A stretch of 64,000 bases of DNA from a virus. Positions 18,001 through 26,597 of this stretch are shown here, one piece after another. The stretch covers positions 1 to 64,000 of the IMG/VR virus record IMGVR_UViG_3300048032_000927; one strand, 5' to 3'. The first letter of the stretch is position 1. The number at the start of each line of letters is the position of its first letter. The notes beneath the pieces are model-generated. The model was not told where the DNA came from. It ran no database searches and saw only the letters and a list, made by a program, of their open reading frames with translations. A program made the translations under genes and the position numbers.

Positions 18001-21000
18001 CAGCGGCGAATTGTCGGGACAAAGAAATAAACCTAATCCCGCCAAAAAAGCATCTGGTGCAGTTTCTTTTTCTACAAATGATACAATAGCTAGAGAATTT
18101 TCCGGACTAGGCACAATTAGAAGAAAAGCCACAAATCCAGACGGTAAAGTCTTTGAAAAGAAGGTTCCTCAGAAAAATATATTCAATAAGCGAAAATTAC
18201 TTAAAATTTTAAGTAGAGGCGCCGACCTCGAGAATAATGTTTATCCGAAGGTACAGGAATTTAAGCAGGCAATTTCATCAGGGGCGATACAAAACTGGGC
18301 CCAGGAAAACGGCGGAATTTTCTTAAACGTTTCAGGCGCATATAATGACAAAGAAGCTTACGGAAAAATGGGCAAGATGGAATATGGAAGATTTGAGCAT
18401 AAATTCTTGGGCAAAAGAATGCCTTCAATTGTACCTCCGAAAGAAATTGGTTTTAATAAAAATAAAACATTTGAAATCACCCCAAGAGAAGAAGAGGTTA
18501 TGCAGGTATTTGATGATGGCCTTGTTCCTAACTTCGCAGACCCTCAAAAGATTCGAAATGGCGCCATATATAATAGTAAAACCAATAACAAAGCCGTAAG
18601 AGTTGTTCGGGCAAATCAAGCAGAAAGAATAGCGTATATCAAGCATCATTCTCAGGATCACATGTTTGACCCCGAAGTTCCGTTTTCCGATCTAACGCCC
18701 GCGACAAAGAAACAAGTTCAGGAATATTTAGGCAAGAAACCTAAGGCTAAAGCAAAAGGCTTTGTTCCTAATTATGCATTGACAGGAAAAGAATATGCTA
18801 AGTTTTCAGTTAGTTTGTCTGATTTTGTAAGAAATAATTCTATTACGCCGCCGATAAAATCTCTAAGTAGCCGTGAAATATTTAAAATTCCCCGCAGAAA
18901 TGCAGAGGTTGCAGAACAAACTATTCAAAATATCAGGCAATTTATTTCATCTAATGAATTTGGGGATCTTGACGAAGATATCAGAAGACAGGTCAAGAAA
19001 GATTATAATAGAATTGCACCGAGAGGATTATCAAACCCATTTAGACCATTCGCCAAATATTCTCAAAAAGAATTTAGCGGAAGCATGGATGTAGGGCGCC
19101 CAACATTAAGAAGGGCTGTTGCTAAGGGATTTGTTCCTAATTTCGCAAGCCCGCTAAAAGAAGCTATAAAAAGAGAAAAAGCTGCAGGGGTTCCTGTTTC
19201 AAGTATTCGCGTAGAAAAAAGCCCGCAACTTAAAAGCTCCAAAAATCCAATGGGATTAGCGGTTACTAACACCAGGGATGAGCCTCTTGGTGTTGGCCAA
19301 GGGATTAGACGCGCAAGAAGTATGGGTATTGACCCTAAAAAACATGGGGCCTCAAAAGGGTTAGTGCCTAACTTTGCGGCTGGCATAAAGAATATACAAT
19401 TCAAAGAAGGCGTTCCAGATGCTGTAAAAAAAGCATACAATGAAAGCGCAAAGCATTTAAATAGTTTTAATAAAAACATCGAAACAGCTAGTGATGCATC
19501 CGGCAAAAGGGCTGAAGCAGATAGTAACGCTAGTAATAAAACCGATGATTTTTCAAGCGGAGGCTTGATGAAGCTTTTTGTTTTTCAGTCATTACTGAGT
19601 ACGGCTAATGGGTTCTTGCAGGAATTTGCAGAGAGTGGCGGTGAAACGGCTAAAACATTTGCTCAAATTGGTCAAGCTGGATCTAATTTAATTTCAACTT
19701 TACTGACTACGAAGGAGGTCGGCAACCAATTGATGGAAATGGCTAACATCAAGCCTTCTCAATCTGTGGGGCTAGGTGGGCTAATCCGAGGGGGTGGAGC
19801 TAGGCGTGGGGCAACTAAAGAAATAGCAGGAGGCCTTAAAGCAGCCATAGATTTCAAGGGGGTAAAAAACGCAACTGGAGCAATTTCTAGTTTTGGAAAA
19901 GGATTGTCAATGGCAGGCAAAGGTTTACTGAGATTCACACCAATAGTTGGACAATTACTTCTTTTGGGTACCGGATTAAACGAGGTAATGAAAATGATTA
20001 CGGGTAAGGGTTTGTTTGATTTACTGAAAAGTGACGCAGATAAAGCTGCTGATAAATTAAAAGAATTGGCTGAGGCTGCAGATAAGACAGAAAACGCTCT
20101 TAATGGAGCAAATAAACTACAGAGCACTCAAGAGAAAATCACAGAATTAAAAATTTTAGGTGACTCAAGAAGCCTCAAGCAAGAAAAAGAACTCTGGTCT
20201 TTAAAAACACAAGAAATAAAAAACAGAAATGAGTTAAAGAAATCTATATCAGAAGTTGATACGTCGTATATTCAAAACGAAAGTTTAATACAAAAAATCA
20301 ATCAAGTCAAGGCAGGGGAAATAACAAAAACTGAAGACGTTATTAAGGTTTTAACAGAATACTCTTTCGCCCAACAAGGTCAGATGGGAATCCAAGCTAG
20401 TTCCGAAAGATTCTTTAAGAGTATAGAAGACGTAAAAAGAACTCAAAAAGAAAAGATTGTTACGCCAAAAATGCTTAGCGGAATTCAAGTTGGAGAAACG
20501 GTTGAAAATACAGGTAGAAATATTTTATCAGAAGAATTTAAAAATAAAATAAATGAATCCGCCGCAGATATCGCACAGTCAATTTTAATGCTTAGCCCTA
20601 AACAGCAAGAGTCTGCGAAAAAATCTCTAAAAGAAGGGGAAGTCGGAAAAATTAGAGGGCTGGAAGGATTTGATGAATTAGGTAAAGTAGAGAAAAAATT
20701 TATATCTAGAAAAATATTAGAGTTTACAAAGAAAAAAGGCGCAGAAGGAGAAAAAAATGATGAGGAAGCTAAAGCAGAGGCTGGAGCAAGAGATGAACTG
20801 ATCAAAAGACTATTCTTAATTAAGCAAGGCAGGCAACAAGAAGCTTTAAATCTAAAATTAAGCAACAAGCGGAATGAATTATACCGCAGCCAAAACGCTT
20901 TTCTTCATGGTATACTCTCCGAGTATGAAGGCATTAACGTTGCCGCTAAAATTGAAGCCGATGCAGCCAGAAAAACCGCAAAAATAAGATCTGATTATAA

Positions 21001-24000
21001 CGAAAAACTGTTAGGCGTTAATCAAAAATTAATTCAAGGCACAGAAGGGATACTTGAAGGCGTGATTGGCGAAGGAGGCGCAAGCGCAAGTAGAGTCTTT
21101 GGTGCGGCTGGTGACCCTAATTCTAGCCCCGTACAATTCACTGAAAAGAGCGGTAAAGATTTAGGGCTAAATCAGGAGAAAGTTAAATTAGCTAATAAAA
21201 TTCTACAAGAATCCTCAAAGCAGGCAAGTGCTGCCTCTCAATCAAGGAAATTTTTCGAGGAATTAAATAAAGCAAAAGATGAAGAGTTATACATTGCTAC
21301 GGCTAAGTTGTTTTTTGATCAAGAAAACTTGCAAATCAGTCAAAAGGAGAAAAACAAACTTCAAGAGCTTATTAATACTCGAGATAAGACGCGAGCAATA
21401 CTTGAGCAAGACAACGAAATAGCTTTAGAAAATGTAAATCAAGAAAGAACAAGAAGTTTAATTTCAAAGAAAACAACAGAGGGTGCAATTGCATTGCAAG
21501 AAATTCTAAGTCAAGGAATACCTTATGCTCAAACAGCTATAACTGCAATGGAAGGTAATGCTGCCACGCTCAAGGTTTTAAATAATTTCAGAGGCGCTGA
21601 AATAGAAACAATACTGCAAAGTGCAGCATTACAAGCTGAAGCCACACAATTGCAAAAAGAAAAAAATAGAAATGACCTTATAGCTGTTACTAAGTCTGCC
21701 GCGCAGGCTAAAGCTCAAGCCGAAGTATTTTCCAAAACAGAACAATATGCTCAAATTATTCAAAAAAGACTTGAGCAGGAGATATCTCAATCCGAGATAG
21801 CTGCAAGAGATGCTCAATTAAAAAATGAATTCTATAATATTGAAAGTAATAGGCTTGCTTTAGTTAAAAGTCAATTACAATCTGAAATAGATAATTTAAA
21901 TACTGATAACTTAATTAAGCAATCTAGATTGGAGTTGTTAACTCAGTATGGAAAAATTAATGAATTGGTGGCTGGGCAGATTCAACAAAGCAGATTGCAA
22001 GCGACTACTGATTTAGCTACATCTATTGAAACGGCGCAACAAACAGGAACACCTGAGTCAATGGTTGATGTAGCCGAAAAGATGTCTGCCCTTAATAGAG
22101 AGATGAACACGGGCAGTAGAGCTATGGACGCTCTTAGAGAAAGGCTCGCAGAGGCGCAAGTCAATGCCGCGAACCTCGGGGCAGATTTAGTAAACATTGG
22201 ATTCGATCAAGCAAAGAGTGGATTAAAGCAATTATTTAAAGATATTGGAAGTGGTGCAAAGAGCGCAAGTGAGGCGTGGGAAAGCTTCGGACTGAATATA
22301 GCAGACAGCCTTCTCGATAGAATCATGGAGCATAATATAGACAAAATGATGTCTAATCTATCAGTTGCTTTTACTGGGCAGGATTTACTGGCAGACGCAA
22401 ATCAGAGGCTTGCTGCTACCATACCAACACTTAAGACATCAAATGATACGCTCAACACAACAACTGGAGCATTAAACACAAGCATGGGAACCTTGAATAC
22501 ATCTGTTCAAGGATTAACCACAGCGATAGGAAGCATCAACTTAAATCCTGGTCAGCCTACAGTCGATGTAACTATTCCATCAACTCCAGCTCAAGGTCCA
22601 GCCGCATCCGCCCCGGTAGAAAAGTTTTTGGGAGGCAAAATACAAGCGTTCAATAAAGGAGGCTTTGTTAAAGGTGAACCGGGGATTGACAGGGTTCCAG
22701 CTATGCTGACAGCAGGCGAGTATGTTTTAAACAAAGAACAAGTAAACGAAGTTCAAAAACAAGGGCCATCAACGACTGTATCGAAACCAGATCAGTTTTT
22801 CATGGAAAGCCCGAAGCAAATTTCGAAAAACATTGCCCCGAAAAAGACATTCGAAGATAATATCACAGGTAAGCTCAAACTATTCAAGGGTGGCGTAGTC
22901 CAAATGTTTCAGGATGGCGGTTTAGCTAATAAAAAAATAGACAAGGGAGTTTTTGATGTAGAGAAAAGAATTATTGATAAAAAGCAGGTTCAAGAAATAC
23001 AAAATAAAGAGGTTTTAAATGTCAAGCAAAGCCCAGTACAAGAACTATCCATTAACACTGCAAAGATATCAAATATGGTTTCACCTGAAAAAGCTTTAAA
23101 GGGCAGTAAGGAACTCGGGGATATTAAAAAATTTTACGGCGGGAAAATACAAAAATTTGAAGAAGGAGGAATCGCTAAAAGGGTTAAAGCTGGAGCCAAA
23201 GGAGCTGCACAATTTGCAGTAATGACTGGGGTTAGTAGTGTTCTATCAAAAAAGTTAAATAAAAAGCAAGATAATCCACCACCAAAATTTGATATGCGTA
23301 AGCTTGAGAACTTGGATTTAGGTTCTGATGTTAATATCAAAAGAGGCGACCCAAGATTAAGTGCTAGATTTATTGCGGAAGATCCAGTGATGCAGGAGTA
23401 CAGGGATCATTTGCTTGAACTAGCTACTTATAGGGCTCAAAAAACCAACGAAAAATTTAGAGAAAAACAAGGTACTCTTGCTTCTGTTATGGGAGCGGTC
23501 ATGAGTTTTGCTGTCTCACAATTAGTTTCCGCCGCCGCTAAACCATTGCAAAAAAGCATACAAAAAGGTAAAAACTTTATGGGTAAAACCATGGGTCAGC
23601 ATAAAGATGCCTACAAGAATGCAATGAGTATACCTGGCGGTAAAGACTTAAATTACAGCCAAGTTAGTAAATCAATAAAATCAGGAAAGCCTATCGATAT
23701 TGGTGGAAAAGAATATACCTATCAAAATGGATCATGGCTTAATCCAGTAAAGAAACAAGGCGGAGGCTCGATACCAGCAATGCTTACAGCAGGGGAAGGC
23801 TTCGTCCCGGCTCCTATTGCAAGAAGGATTGGCTACGGTAATTTAAATAAAATGAACCAAACGGGATCCCTTCCTATAATCAATGGACCAGCAGGCATTG
23901 ATAAGGTTGGACCAGTTGGATTAAATGAAGGAGATTTTATAATCAAAAAATCATCAACGGATAAACTACTAAGAGAGAATCCGAATATGATGAAATTCGC

Positions 24001-24379
24001 ATTACAAAACCCAGAAGGTTTCAAGAAGGGAGAAAGAGGATACTATGAAGGTGGGGTAGTAGGTACAGCGACACGCGCTGCGCCTGTTGCATCAAAAACA
24101 TACAAACCTCAATCTGCGCCAGAGCAAAGAAACCGCATAAGTTCATTGATTGAAGAAGTAGATCAAACTAAAGCTCAAGAAAGCGCACAATCCACAAGTA
24201 ATTCAGTAACTAATAATATCAATGTTAATGTAAGCATTGATAAATCTGGCAATGAGTCAGTATCAACAGAACAAACGGGATCTAGCCTGGAGCAGGAAAA
24301 AGATCTAAGCATGAAGATCAAGGCAAAAGTTCTGGAAGTTATCAGGGATGAAAAGAGAATTGGCGGAGAGCTTAGTTAA
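12083..24379 (+). CDS. Giant tape measure protein with embedded enzyme-like modules
   Basis: The product has 4,098 residues. Residues about 35-330 carry the TP901-type tape measure core (phage minor tail family). Hydrophobic segments lie near 430-460 and about 2,620-2,640. Residues 633-2432 hold twelve G-[FYL]-V-P-[ND]-[FY] motifs at 633, 890, 1257, 1606, 1619, 1737, 1842, 1921, 2146, 2226, 2349 and 2426. They separate unlike blocks: a PD-(D/E)XK-like module (D793, E805-x-K807), a tandem repeat (about 895-1040), a second PD-(D/E)XK-like module (E1060, D1079, D1091-x-K1093) and an ADP-ribosyltransferase-like block (R1933, S1997-T1998, E2136/E2138). Coiled coils follow to about residue 3,400. 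The C terminus carries several IDRVPAMLTAGEYVLNK-type repeats known from tape measures. The protein sets tail length and is normally ejected with the DNA. Enzyme roles are inferred from motifs only. Confidence 0.9.
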   Translation: MAGIRADVSLNVNTANVKRSLDKATNEINKVVGKISGKPVSFNVNGKSFTQPLGRITASANEFTKSLEASNARVIAFGASVGIINGVSDAFRNLVLETIRFEKVLSDINVVLGLSNESIQRFGEGIFDVAMNTAQSFNVAADAALEFSRQGLSTEEVLKRTNDALILTRLTSLNAADAVAGLTAAVNAFGDAGLTTTDIIDKLAAVDVKFAVSSEDLINGLQRAGAVAIDAGVELDSLVGLVAALQQTTARGGAVIGNSLKTIFTRIQRPESIRQIEDLGVAVRNIQGEVLSADKILLNMAKSFNTLTQAQQSNVVQFSAGIFQANVFRSILRDLAKEQSLHAQATEVSANASGEAAKKNEILNQTLAALASQAGTGIRELAGIIGELAVKPEIGGFLEFLVGQIEGIKKMLGGGEDEGSAFAKGLVRGIGNVLTGPAAIAFGAVFIKMFLNIAKFASTSLKDVLGIVSQKDRIRQMEESIVQALSANKNLQESLNNLEGDRLAQEKFILGIIEAQTSAMREQQLLASRLAKPLMRKGVTPDLTIKASGGLIPESVKSKEKQGARKGGYAPGSIDSMNIPGLGPVVYNKAETVKQFPGMKQPAIMPPKQSRAGGAYKSTFKEKHGFDPYASHGFVPNFAMKRGSTLVMDKAKLKVFGTDVDIGRAVNKKYQEIQEHFQAKIPINIEAGLQQIITSSTKDKKQPTGRESLFESFSALSGAGIKSIERPFDIRNIGAAKSRGSKPKGLSPSEFSEKKVMGLLKREQSVDKVDKKEGYRLTHDPQTNKGLPDYPVDIISYGENYPTHEVKSGSFNPANLIFKSLRMASDRELPNWMQQNKISGGKKLQERKLKKAETLSKRLDLYDPKQKKSAKEEGFEFSQDFADQWGLSQGFVPNFKKDWRQLYSNTLTGYKQGKIKSREDLMGYLGVSLSGLSQLVSASSNSNNKAIREQLSEVQLDKLREINASVSDKNQKDWRSLYSTTISARNQGKINSREELAKSLGVSAVGLSQLVSASSNSNNKAIREQLSEVQLDKLREISNSLLTDKSGTLSQTRLKGDLFEKAISILSGQPFKKGADALDFSRARARPVLMDSKIREQIDLGQDVRYGDAESGSGHKVHIMRDKVIRELEEGGQLYNLIQKNGDINLPGKTFTDIVANGSDAKPKESSTIKLGELLNTGRTTAGTKNAIEKSLTKKYKGKITPAQRQKEYQRNVKFDYYVDDVNLENLKVDKRTKLGKELGDIDKQFLAVSAQTQSDGLVPNFASLRSPIKFDVGDEKSYGKSYVARTAKSGKLFLLEQGHKHFSEYMESQGKPTPKMTRGVIGGREGYWVNQHEDDILEWSKKPNIEYIRKEKEVKEQREQESKDYMQKLKYGSFEPIKNAMPLNFGGDSVRYQRTSGFGKELINKLGPDYKYISVNTRKVEDYAKANNITKQLRSGSTVPNSKSALLKMVDLPKSKIQELDFVRPRKRTEDEKKEELREISPTSPIKWDVRQNPGTKKKDYSLKGSDDTFRHFSNFLERKGVPKRSIQNIQNAIQQKRETIKGLEEGARKKSQSRSDNTAFHEAALASENIEKNFSIPTDKLYIKNLSNLIKEFNSTVYTGFSDGYVPDYGAVEMNKGYVPNFIGFNVPKKSHQLIETFNQITEKNKLIPTVDSLMEQGVDRETAIQQTKDDQFGQKKSMFKILNTMKSEGVKQLFFGQGGKIFPHQSAGTIPFTIEKIKDVINNTGYKTDFKADGFVPNYAVTLSDDNYYSQKNVQHGITQLYKKSGGRQKLAPKELEFASERYISAVQDSGKTYPGGNFNVGGKKFNFNEVSMSLMKHGQFYQPKEGEAVDLSEGFAGGYVPNFADSQKIRNGAIYHSKTNNKAVRVKRADQAERIAYIKHHTQDHMFDPEVPFSDLTPATKKQVQEYLGRSPTKAKGFVPNFADTTLYRGQGRPTLDTPDILSNLPSFSGAETPEDVVGIIQNFVKSHVSGELSGQRNKPNPAKKASGAVSFSTNDTIAREFSGLGTIRRKATNPDGKVFEKKVPQKNIFNKRKLLKILSRGADLENNVYPKVQEFKQAISSGAIQNWAQENGGIFLNVSGAYNDKEAYGKMGKMEYGRFEHKFLGKRMPSIVPPKEIGFNKNKTFEITPREEEVMQVFDDGLVPNFADPQKIRNGAIYNSKTNNKAVRVVRANQAERIAYIKHHSQDHMFDPEVPFSDLTPATKKQVQEYLGKKPKAKAKGFVPNYALTGKEYAKFSVSLSDFVRNNSITPPIKSLSSREIFKIPRRNAEVAEQTIQNIRQFISSNEFGDLDEDIRRQVKKDYNRIAPRGLSNPFRPFAKYSQKEFSGSMDVGRPTLRRAVAKGFVPNFASPLKEAIKREKAAGVPVSSIRVEKSPQLKSSKNPMGLAVTNTRDEPLGVGQGIRRARSMGIDPKKHGASKGLVPNFAAGIKNIQFKEGVPDAVKKAYNESAKHLNSFNKNIETASDASGKRAEADSNASNKTDDFSSGGLMKLFVFQSLLSTANGFLQEFAESGGETAKTFAQIGQAGSNLISTLLTTKEVGNQLMEMANIKPSQSVGLGGLIRGGGARRGATKEIAGGLKAAIDFKGVKNATGAISSFGKGLSMAGKGLLRFTPIVGQLLLLGTGLNEVMKMITGKGLFDLLKSDADKAADKLKELAEAADKTENALNGANKLQSTQEKITELKILGDSRSLKQEKELWSLKTQEIKNRNELKKSISEVDTSYIQNESLIQKINQVKAGEITKTEDVIKVLTEYSFAQQGQMGIQASSERFFKSIEDVKRTQKEKIVTPKMLSGIQVGETVENTGRNILSEEFKNKINESAADIAQSILMLSPKQQESAKKSLKEGEVGKIRGLEGFDELGKVEKKFISRKILEFTKKKGAEGEKNDEEAKAEAGARDELIKRLFLIKQGRQQEALNLKLSNKRNELYRSQNAFLHGILSEYEGINVAAKIEADAARKTAKIRSDYNEKLLGVNQKLIQGTEGILEGVIGEGGASASRVFGAAGDPNSSPVQFTEKSGKDLGLNQEKVKLANKILQESSKQASAASQSRKFFEELNKAKDEELYIATAKLFFDQENLQISQKEKNKLQELINTRDKTRAILEQDNEIALENVNQERTRSLISKKTTEGAIALQEILSQGIPYAQTAITAMEGNAATLKVLNNFRGAEIETILQSAALQAEATQLQKEKNRNDLIAVTKSAAQAKAQAEVFSKTEQYAQIIQKRLEQEISQSEIAARDAQLKNEFYNIESNRLALVKSQLQSEIDNLNTDNLIKQSRLELLTQYGKINELVAGQIQQSRLQATTDLATSIETAQQTGTPESMVDVAEKMSALNREMNTGSRAMDALRERLAEAQVNAANLGADLVNIGFDQAKSGLKQLFKDIGSGAKSASEAWESFGLNIADSLLDRIMEHNIDKMMSNLSVAFTGQDLLADANQRLAATIPTLKTSNDTLNTTTGALNTSMGTLNTSVQGLTTAIGSINLNPGQPTVDVTIPSTPAQGPAASAPVEKFLGGKIQAFNKGGFVKGEPGIDRVPAMLTAGEYVLNKEQVNEVQKQGPSTTVSKPDQFFMESPKQISKNIAPKKTFEDNITGKLKLFKGGVVQMFQDGGLANKKIDKGVFDVEKRIIDKKQVQEIQNKEVLNVKQSPVQELSINTAKISNMVSPEKALKGSKELGDIKKFYGGKIQKFEEGGIAKRVKAGAKGAAQFAVMTGVSSVLSKKLNKKQDNPPPKFDMRKLENLDLGSDVNIKRGDPRLSARFIAEDPVMQEYRDHLLELATYRAQKTNEKFREKQGTLASVMGAVMSFAVSQLVSAAAKPLQKSIQKGKNFMGKTMGQHKDAYKNAMSIPGGKDLNYSQVSKSIKSGKPIDIGGKEYTYQNGSWLNPVKKQGGGSIPAMLTAGEGFVPAPIARRIGYGNLNKMNQTGSLPIINGPAGIDKVGPVGLNEGDFIIKKSSTDKLLRENPNMMKFALQNPEGFKKGERGYYEGGVVGTATRAAPVASKTYKPQSAPEQRNRISSLIEEVDQTKAQESAQSTSNSVTNNINVNVSIDKSGNESVSTEQTGSSLEQEKDLSMKIKAKVLEVIRDEKRIGGELS
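14876..14967 (+). repeat. 92-bp exact direct repeat, copy 1 (inside tape measure gene)
   Basis: It is identical base for base with 15101-15192, offset 225 bp (75 codons), and forms the most conserved part of a tandem duplicated protein segment (SQLVSASSNSNNKAIREQLS and following). Confidence 0.9.
15101..15192 (+). repeat. 92-bp exact direct repeat, copy 2 (inside tape measure gene)
   Basis: This is the second copy of the repeat at 14876-14967. Codons flanking the exact block are diverged at both nucleotide and protein level, so the identity points to recent duplication or gene conversion. Confidence 0.9.
17628..17842 (+). repeat. Duplicated protein module copy 1, before the ADP-ribosyltransferase-like block
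   Basis: This codes about 70 residues running from QKIRNGAIY through HMFDPEVPFSDL to VQEYLG and ends at a VPNF motif. It recurs at 18541-18757 with most residues identical but many silent base changes. Confidence 0.85.
18541..18757 (+). repeat. Duplicated protein module copy 2, after the ADP-ribosyltransferase-like block
   Basis: This is the second copy of the module at 17628-17842. The two copies bracket the block with the R-S-E motifs, and each is followed by a VPNF/VPNY motif. Confidence 0.85.
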
Positions 24380-25392
24380 TGAAGCAGACTCACTTAGGAT
24401 ACGAGCAAAAGTTTTATTTGAATGGCACCCAACTTTCGGGTGTTCAGAGCGTTAATGGATCTTATGGAATACAAGAGCAGCCAATTAATATTTTAGGATG
24501 GGGTCATGTTGGCGGAAAGTATTATCCAAACCCTGACTATATCCTAGATCAACAGAATGGTTTTATATTGAATGAAGAGGGCTTCAAAATGGTTGCCGAC
24601 AATCCATGTGTTGATGTTGATAAAATTTATCCAGACAGTTTGGCGGTTTTAAGTGCTCCACTAGAAGGTTCTTTTTCTATAAATTCTGCACTTGTTAGCC
24701 GAGATATGCTCATCGATTTCACTGGAGATAATCCTTTTACCGGAAGCATTCATTATGCGAGTAATTATTTCGGGTTTGAAAGCGGTTACATAACGGACCA
24801 TTCTGTAAGCTGTGCGATTGGTCAATTACCGACCACATCTACTAATATTCGAGTTTTTGGAGATATTGGAGGTGCCCCAGACTTCATAAGGACAGAAGAT
24901 GATTCTAACGTCAACCAAGAAACTGAATACGGAATGGTTACAGAAGACTCAAGAAAAGAAGGCTTATATAATGCATCTGGCAAAAACCCTTTTCCTGAAA
25001 TAGTGATACCAAGTCAAGGATCAATAAGCGTGGAATGCTTTGGTGCAGAAACAGACAGGGTTACGGCATTCACTCACTCGATTAATGTGCCCATTGACCC
25101 AATATATATAGTTGGCTCATCTAGAGCTATACAGGTTGATGTATCTTGGCCCATCACAACCACAACTTCAGTATCTTTAGATGTTGATGAATACGAATAT
25201 CATTCGTTAAGAGAATATTTGGTATCCCCAAACCTTGAAGATGTTAAAATAAAAATAAATGACTGCTTTGGCAGGCCAGTGCATCATTACATAGTATCAT
25301 CAGCGAGATTAGTGGGTGAGTCGATGTCAGCATCATCAGAGGGCAGAATGACTGTAAATTTAGAGTACAAATCTTATCATAATAAGAGATGA
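24379..25392 (+). CDS. Distal tail protein, tail-tube-like fold
   Basis: This 337-residue beta-rich protein directly follows the tape measure gene (TAATG overlap), where distal tail proteins lie. The segment with SGYITDHSVSCAIGQLPTTS and a following IRVFGDIGG matches, in divergent form, the strand block of the two tube-like proteins (GFITDYTVDISVGAIPTAS). It therefore probably caps or adapts the tube to the tip. No catalytic residues are evident. It overlaps the next gene by ATGA. The exact counterpart (for example a Dit-like hub) cannot be fixed by eye. Confidence 0.55.
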   Translation: MKQTHLGYEQKFYLNGTQLSGVQSVNGSYGIQEQPINILGWGHVGGKYYPNPDYILDQQNGFILNEEGFKMVADNPCVDVDKIYPDSLAVLSAPLEGSFSINSALVSRDMLIDFTGDNPFTGSIHYASNYFGFESGYITDHSVSCAIGQLPTTSTNIRVFGDIGGAPDFIRTEDDSNVNQETEYGMVTEDSRKEGLYNASGKNPFPEIVIPSQGSISVECFGAETDRVTAFTHSINVPIDPIYIVGSSRAIQVDVSWPITTTTSVSLDVDEYEYHSLREYLVSPNLEDVKIKINDCFGRPVHHYIVSSARLVGESMSASSEGRMTVNLEYKSYHNKR

Positions 25393-26597
25393 AGAAGCCT
25401 TTTTTTAGATATGAAGACGTGCCACTAATATTGGCTCGGGGGGATGAAAGAGCTGCTGCAATCTTTGCGAACAGCGCGAGTATATCTGTAGATCAATCAT
25501 TATCGGTGAAGAAAACTGTTGATGATTATAATATATCTTTCGCTTTGCAAACTGGGGATGTGTATTTTCCAGAGGCTCAAGAATCGGGATTCCTTATGGG
25601 GCCTGTTGATGGGCCGGCAATAAAAGCTCAAGAATCAATAGAGGTAATAAAAAGTGGCTCAAGAATATCATACCCAAATGGAGCTTCTTTGTATTTAACC
25701 GAAGATCTATTACCTGGAGATTATTATGTTAATGTTCGCTCTACCGGCGAAACTTTATTAAGGAAAGATGAAGACGTTCCATATGGAGAAGTTGAGGTTT
25801 TAAGAAATTATGCGGCAAATGATATAGCAAGAGGGACACTAAACATCAGTTACTACATGAACACGGGAAATCTAGAATCTTTTTCTGATGTAACTGGATT
25901 GATGGATTTGCAAAGCTATCCACATACTGATGAAGGAAAGATAACAGGCTCCTTGGGAGATTATATGTTTTATGACGCATATATTAAAGAAGTTAGCTTT
26001 TCGGCGCAACCTTTTCAGCCAATTCAAACAAATGTAACTCTTGACATATACGGGGCACTTGATGTAAAGGAGGGCCTTTCCGAAGAAATTATAGAGAATT
26101 ATGGATGTTATGGGTATATTCTTCCTCCACAAAAAAATATACCACATGCAATGAATACTAAAATAGTTGGGTCAGAATCTGCAGGGATGAAGTATCCACT
26201 TAGTTTTAGTTATAAAATAACTGCAGAACGAAAACCTGAGGTATATTTACCCATAAGTGGCAGATATGATACTGGAGGAGAAATTCCAGATAGAGTCACA
26301 AAAGAAGATATAGAGGTCGTTATAGAACTTGCAGGAGAGAGACTCGATCCGCATTTAAAACTTGACGGTCAAAGAGCTGATGTATCAATAAAATTATCAG
26401 ATTTAGGTTTTGATCCAGAATATACGGATAATAACGCTGGGTCAATGAAGGAATTTAAATTATTAAGAGATCCAAACGATAGGCAACCATACGCAACACC
26501 TTATCAAGCTTATGGTGTCATCGAATCAAATAAATTAACAATATCTGATCAAGGCTATCTACAGGGATCTGTGACAATAAGGCAATCTTATAGATAA
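25389..26597 (+). CDS. Distal tail protein, second tail-tube-like paralogue
   Basis: This 402-residue beta-rich protein shows the tail-tube-like strand block in weaker form (MFYDAYIKEVSFSAQPFQP followed by TNVTLDIYG). A C-terminal region has ITAERKPEVYLPISGRYD and many charged strands. It starts within the previous stop (ATGA) and ends overlapping the next start (TAATG), so it belongs to the coupled tail-tip operon. It likely builds part of the baseplate or hub. The specific role is unknown. Confidence 0.5.
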   Translation: MKKPFFRYEDVPLILARGDERAAAIFANSASISVDQSLSVKKTVDDYNISFALQTGDVYFPEAQESGFLMGPVDGPAIKAQESIEVIKSGSRISYPNGASLYLTEDLLPGDYYVNVRSTGETLLRKDEDVPYGEVEVLRNYAANDIARGTLNISYYMNTGNLESFSDVTGLMDLQSYPHTDEGKITGSLGDYMFYDAYIKEVSFSAQPFQPIQTNVTLDIYGALDVKEGLSEEIIENYGCYGYILPPQKNIPHAMNTKIVGSESAGMKYPLSFSYKITAERKPEVYLPISGRYDTGGEIPDRVTKEDIEVVIELAGERLDPHLKLDGQRADVSIKLSDLGFDPEYTDNNAGSMKEFKLLRDPNDRQPYATPYQAYGVIESNKLTISDQGYLQGSVTIRQSYR

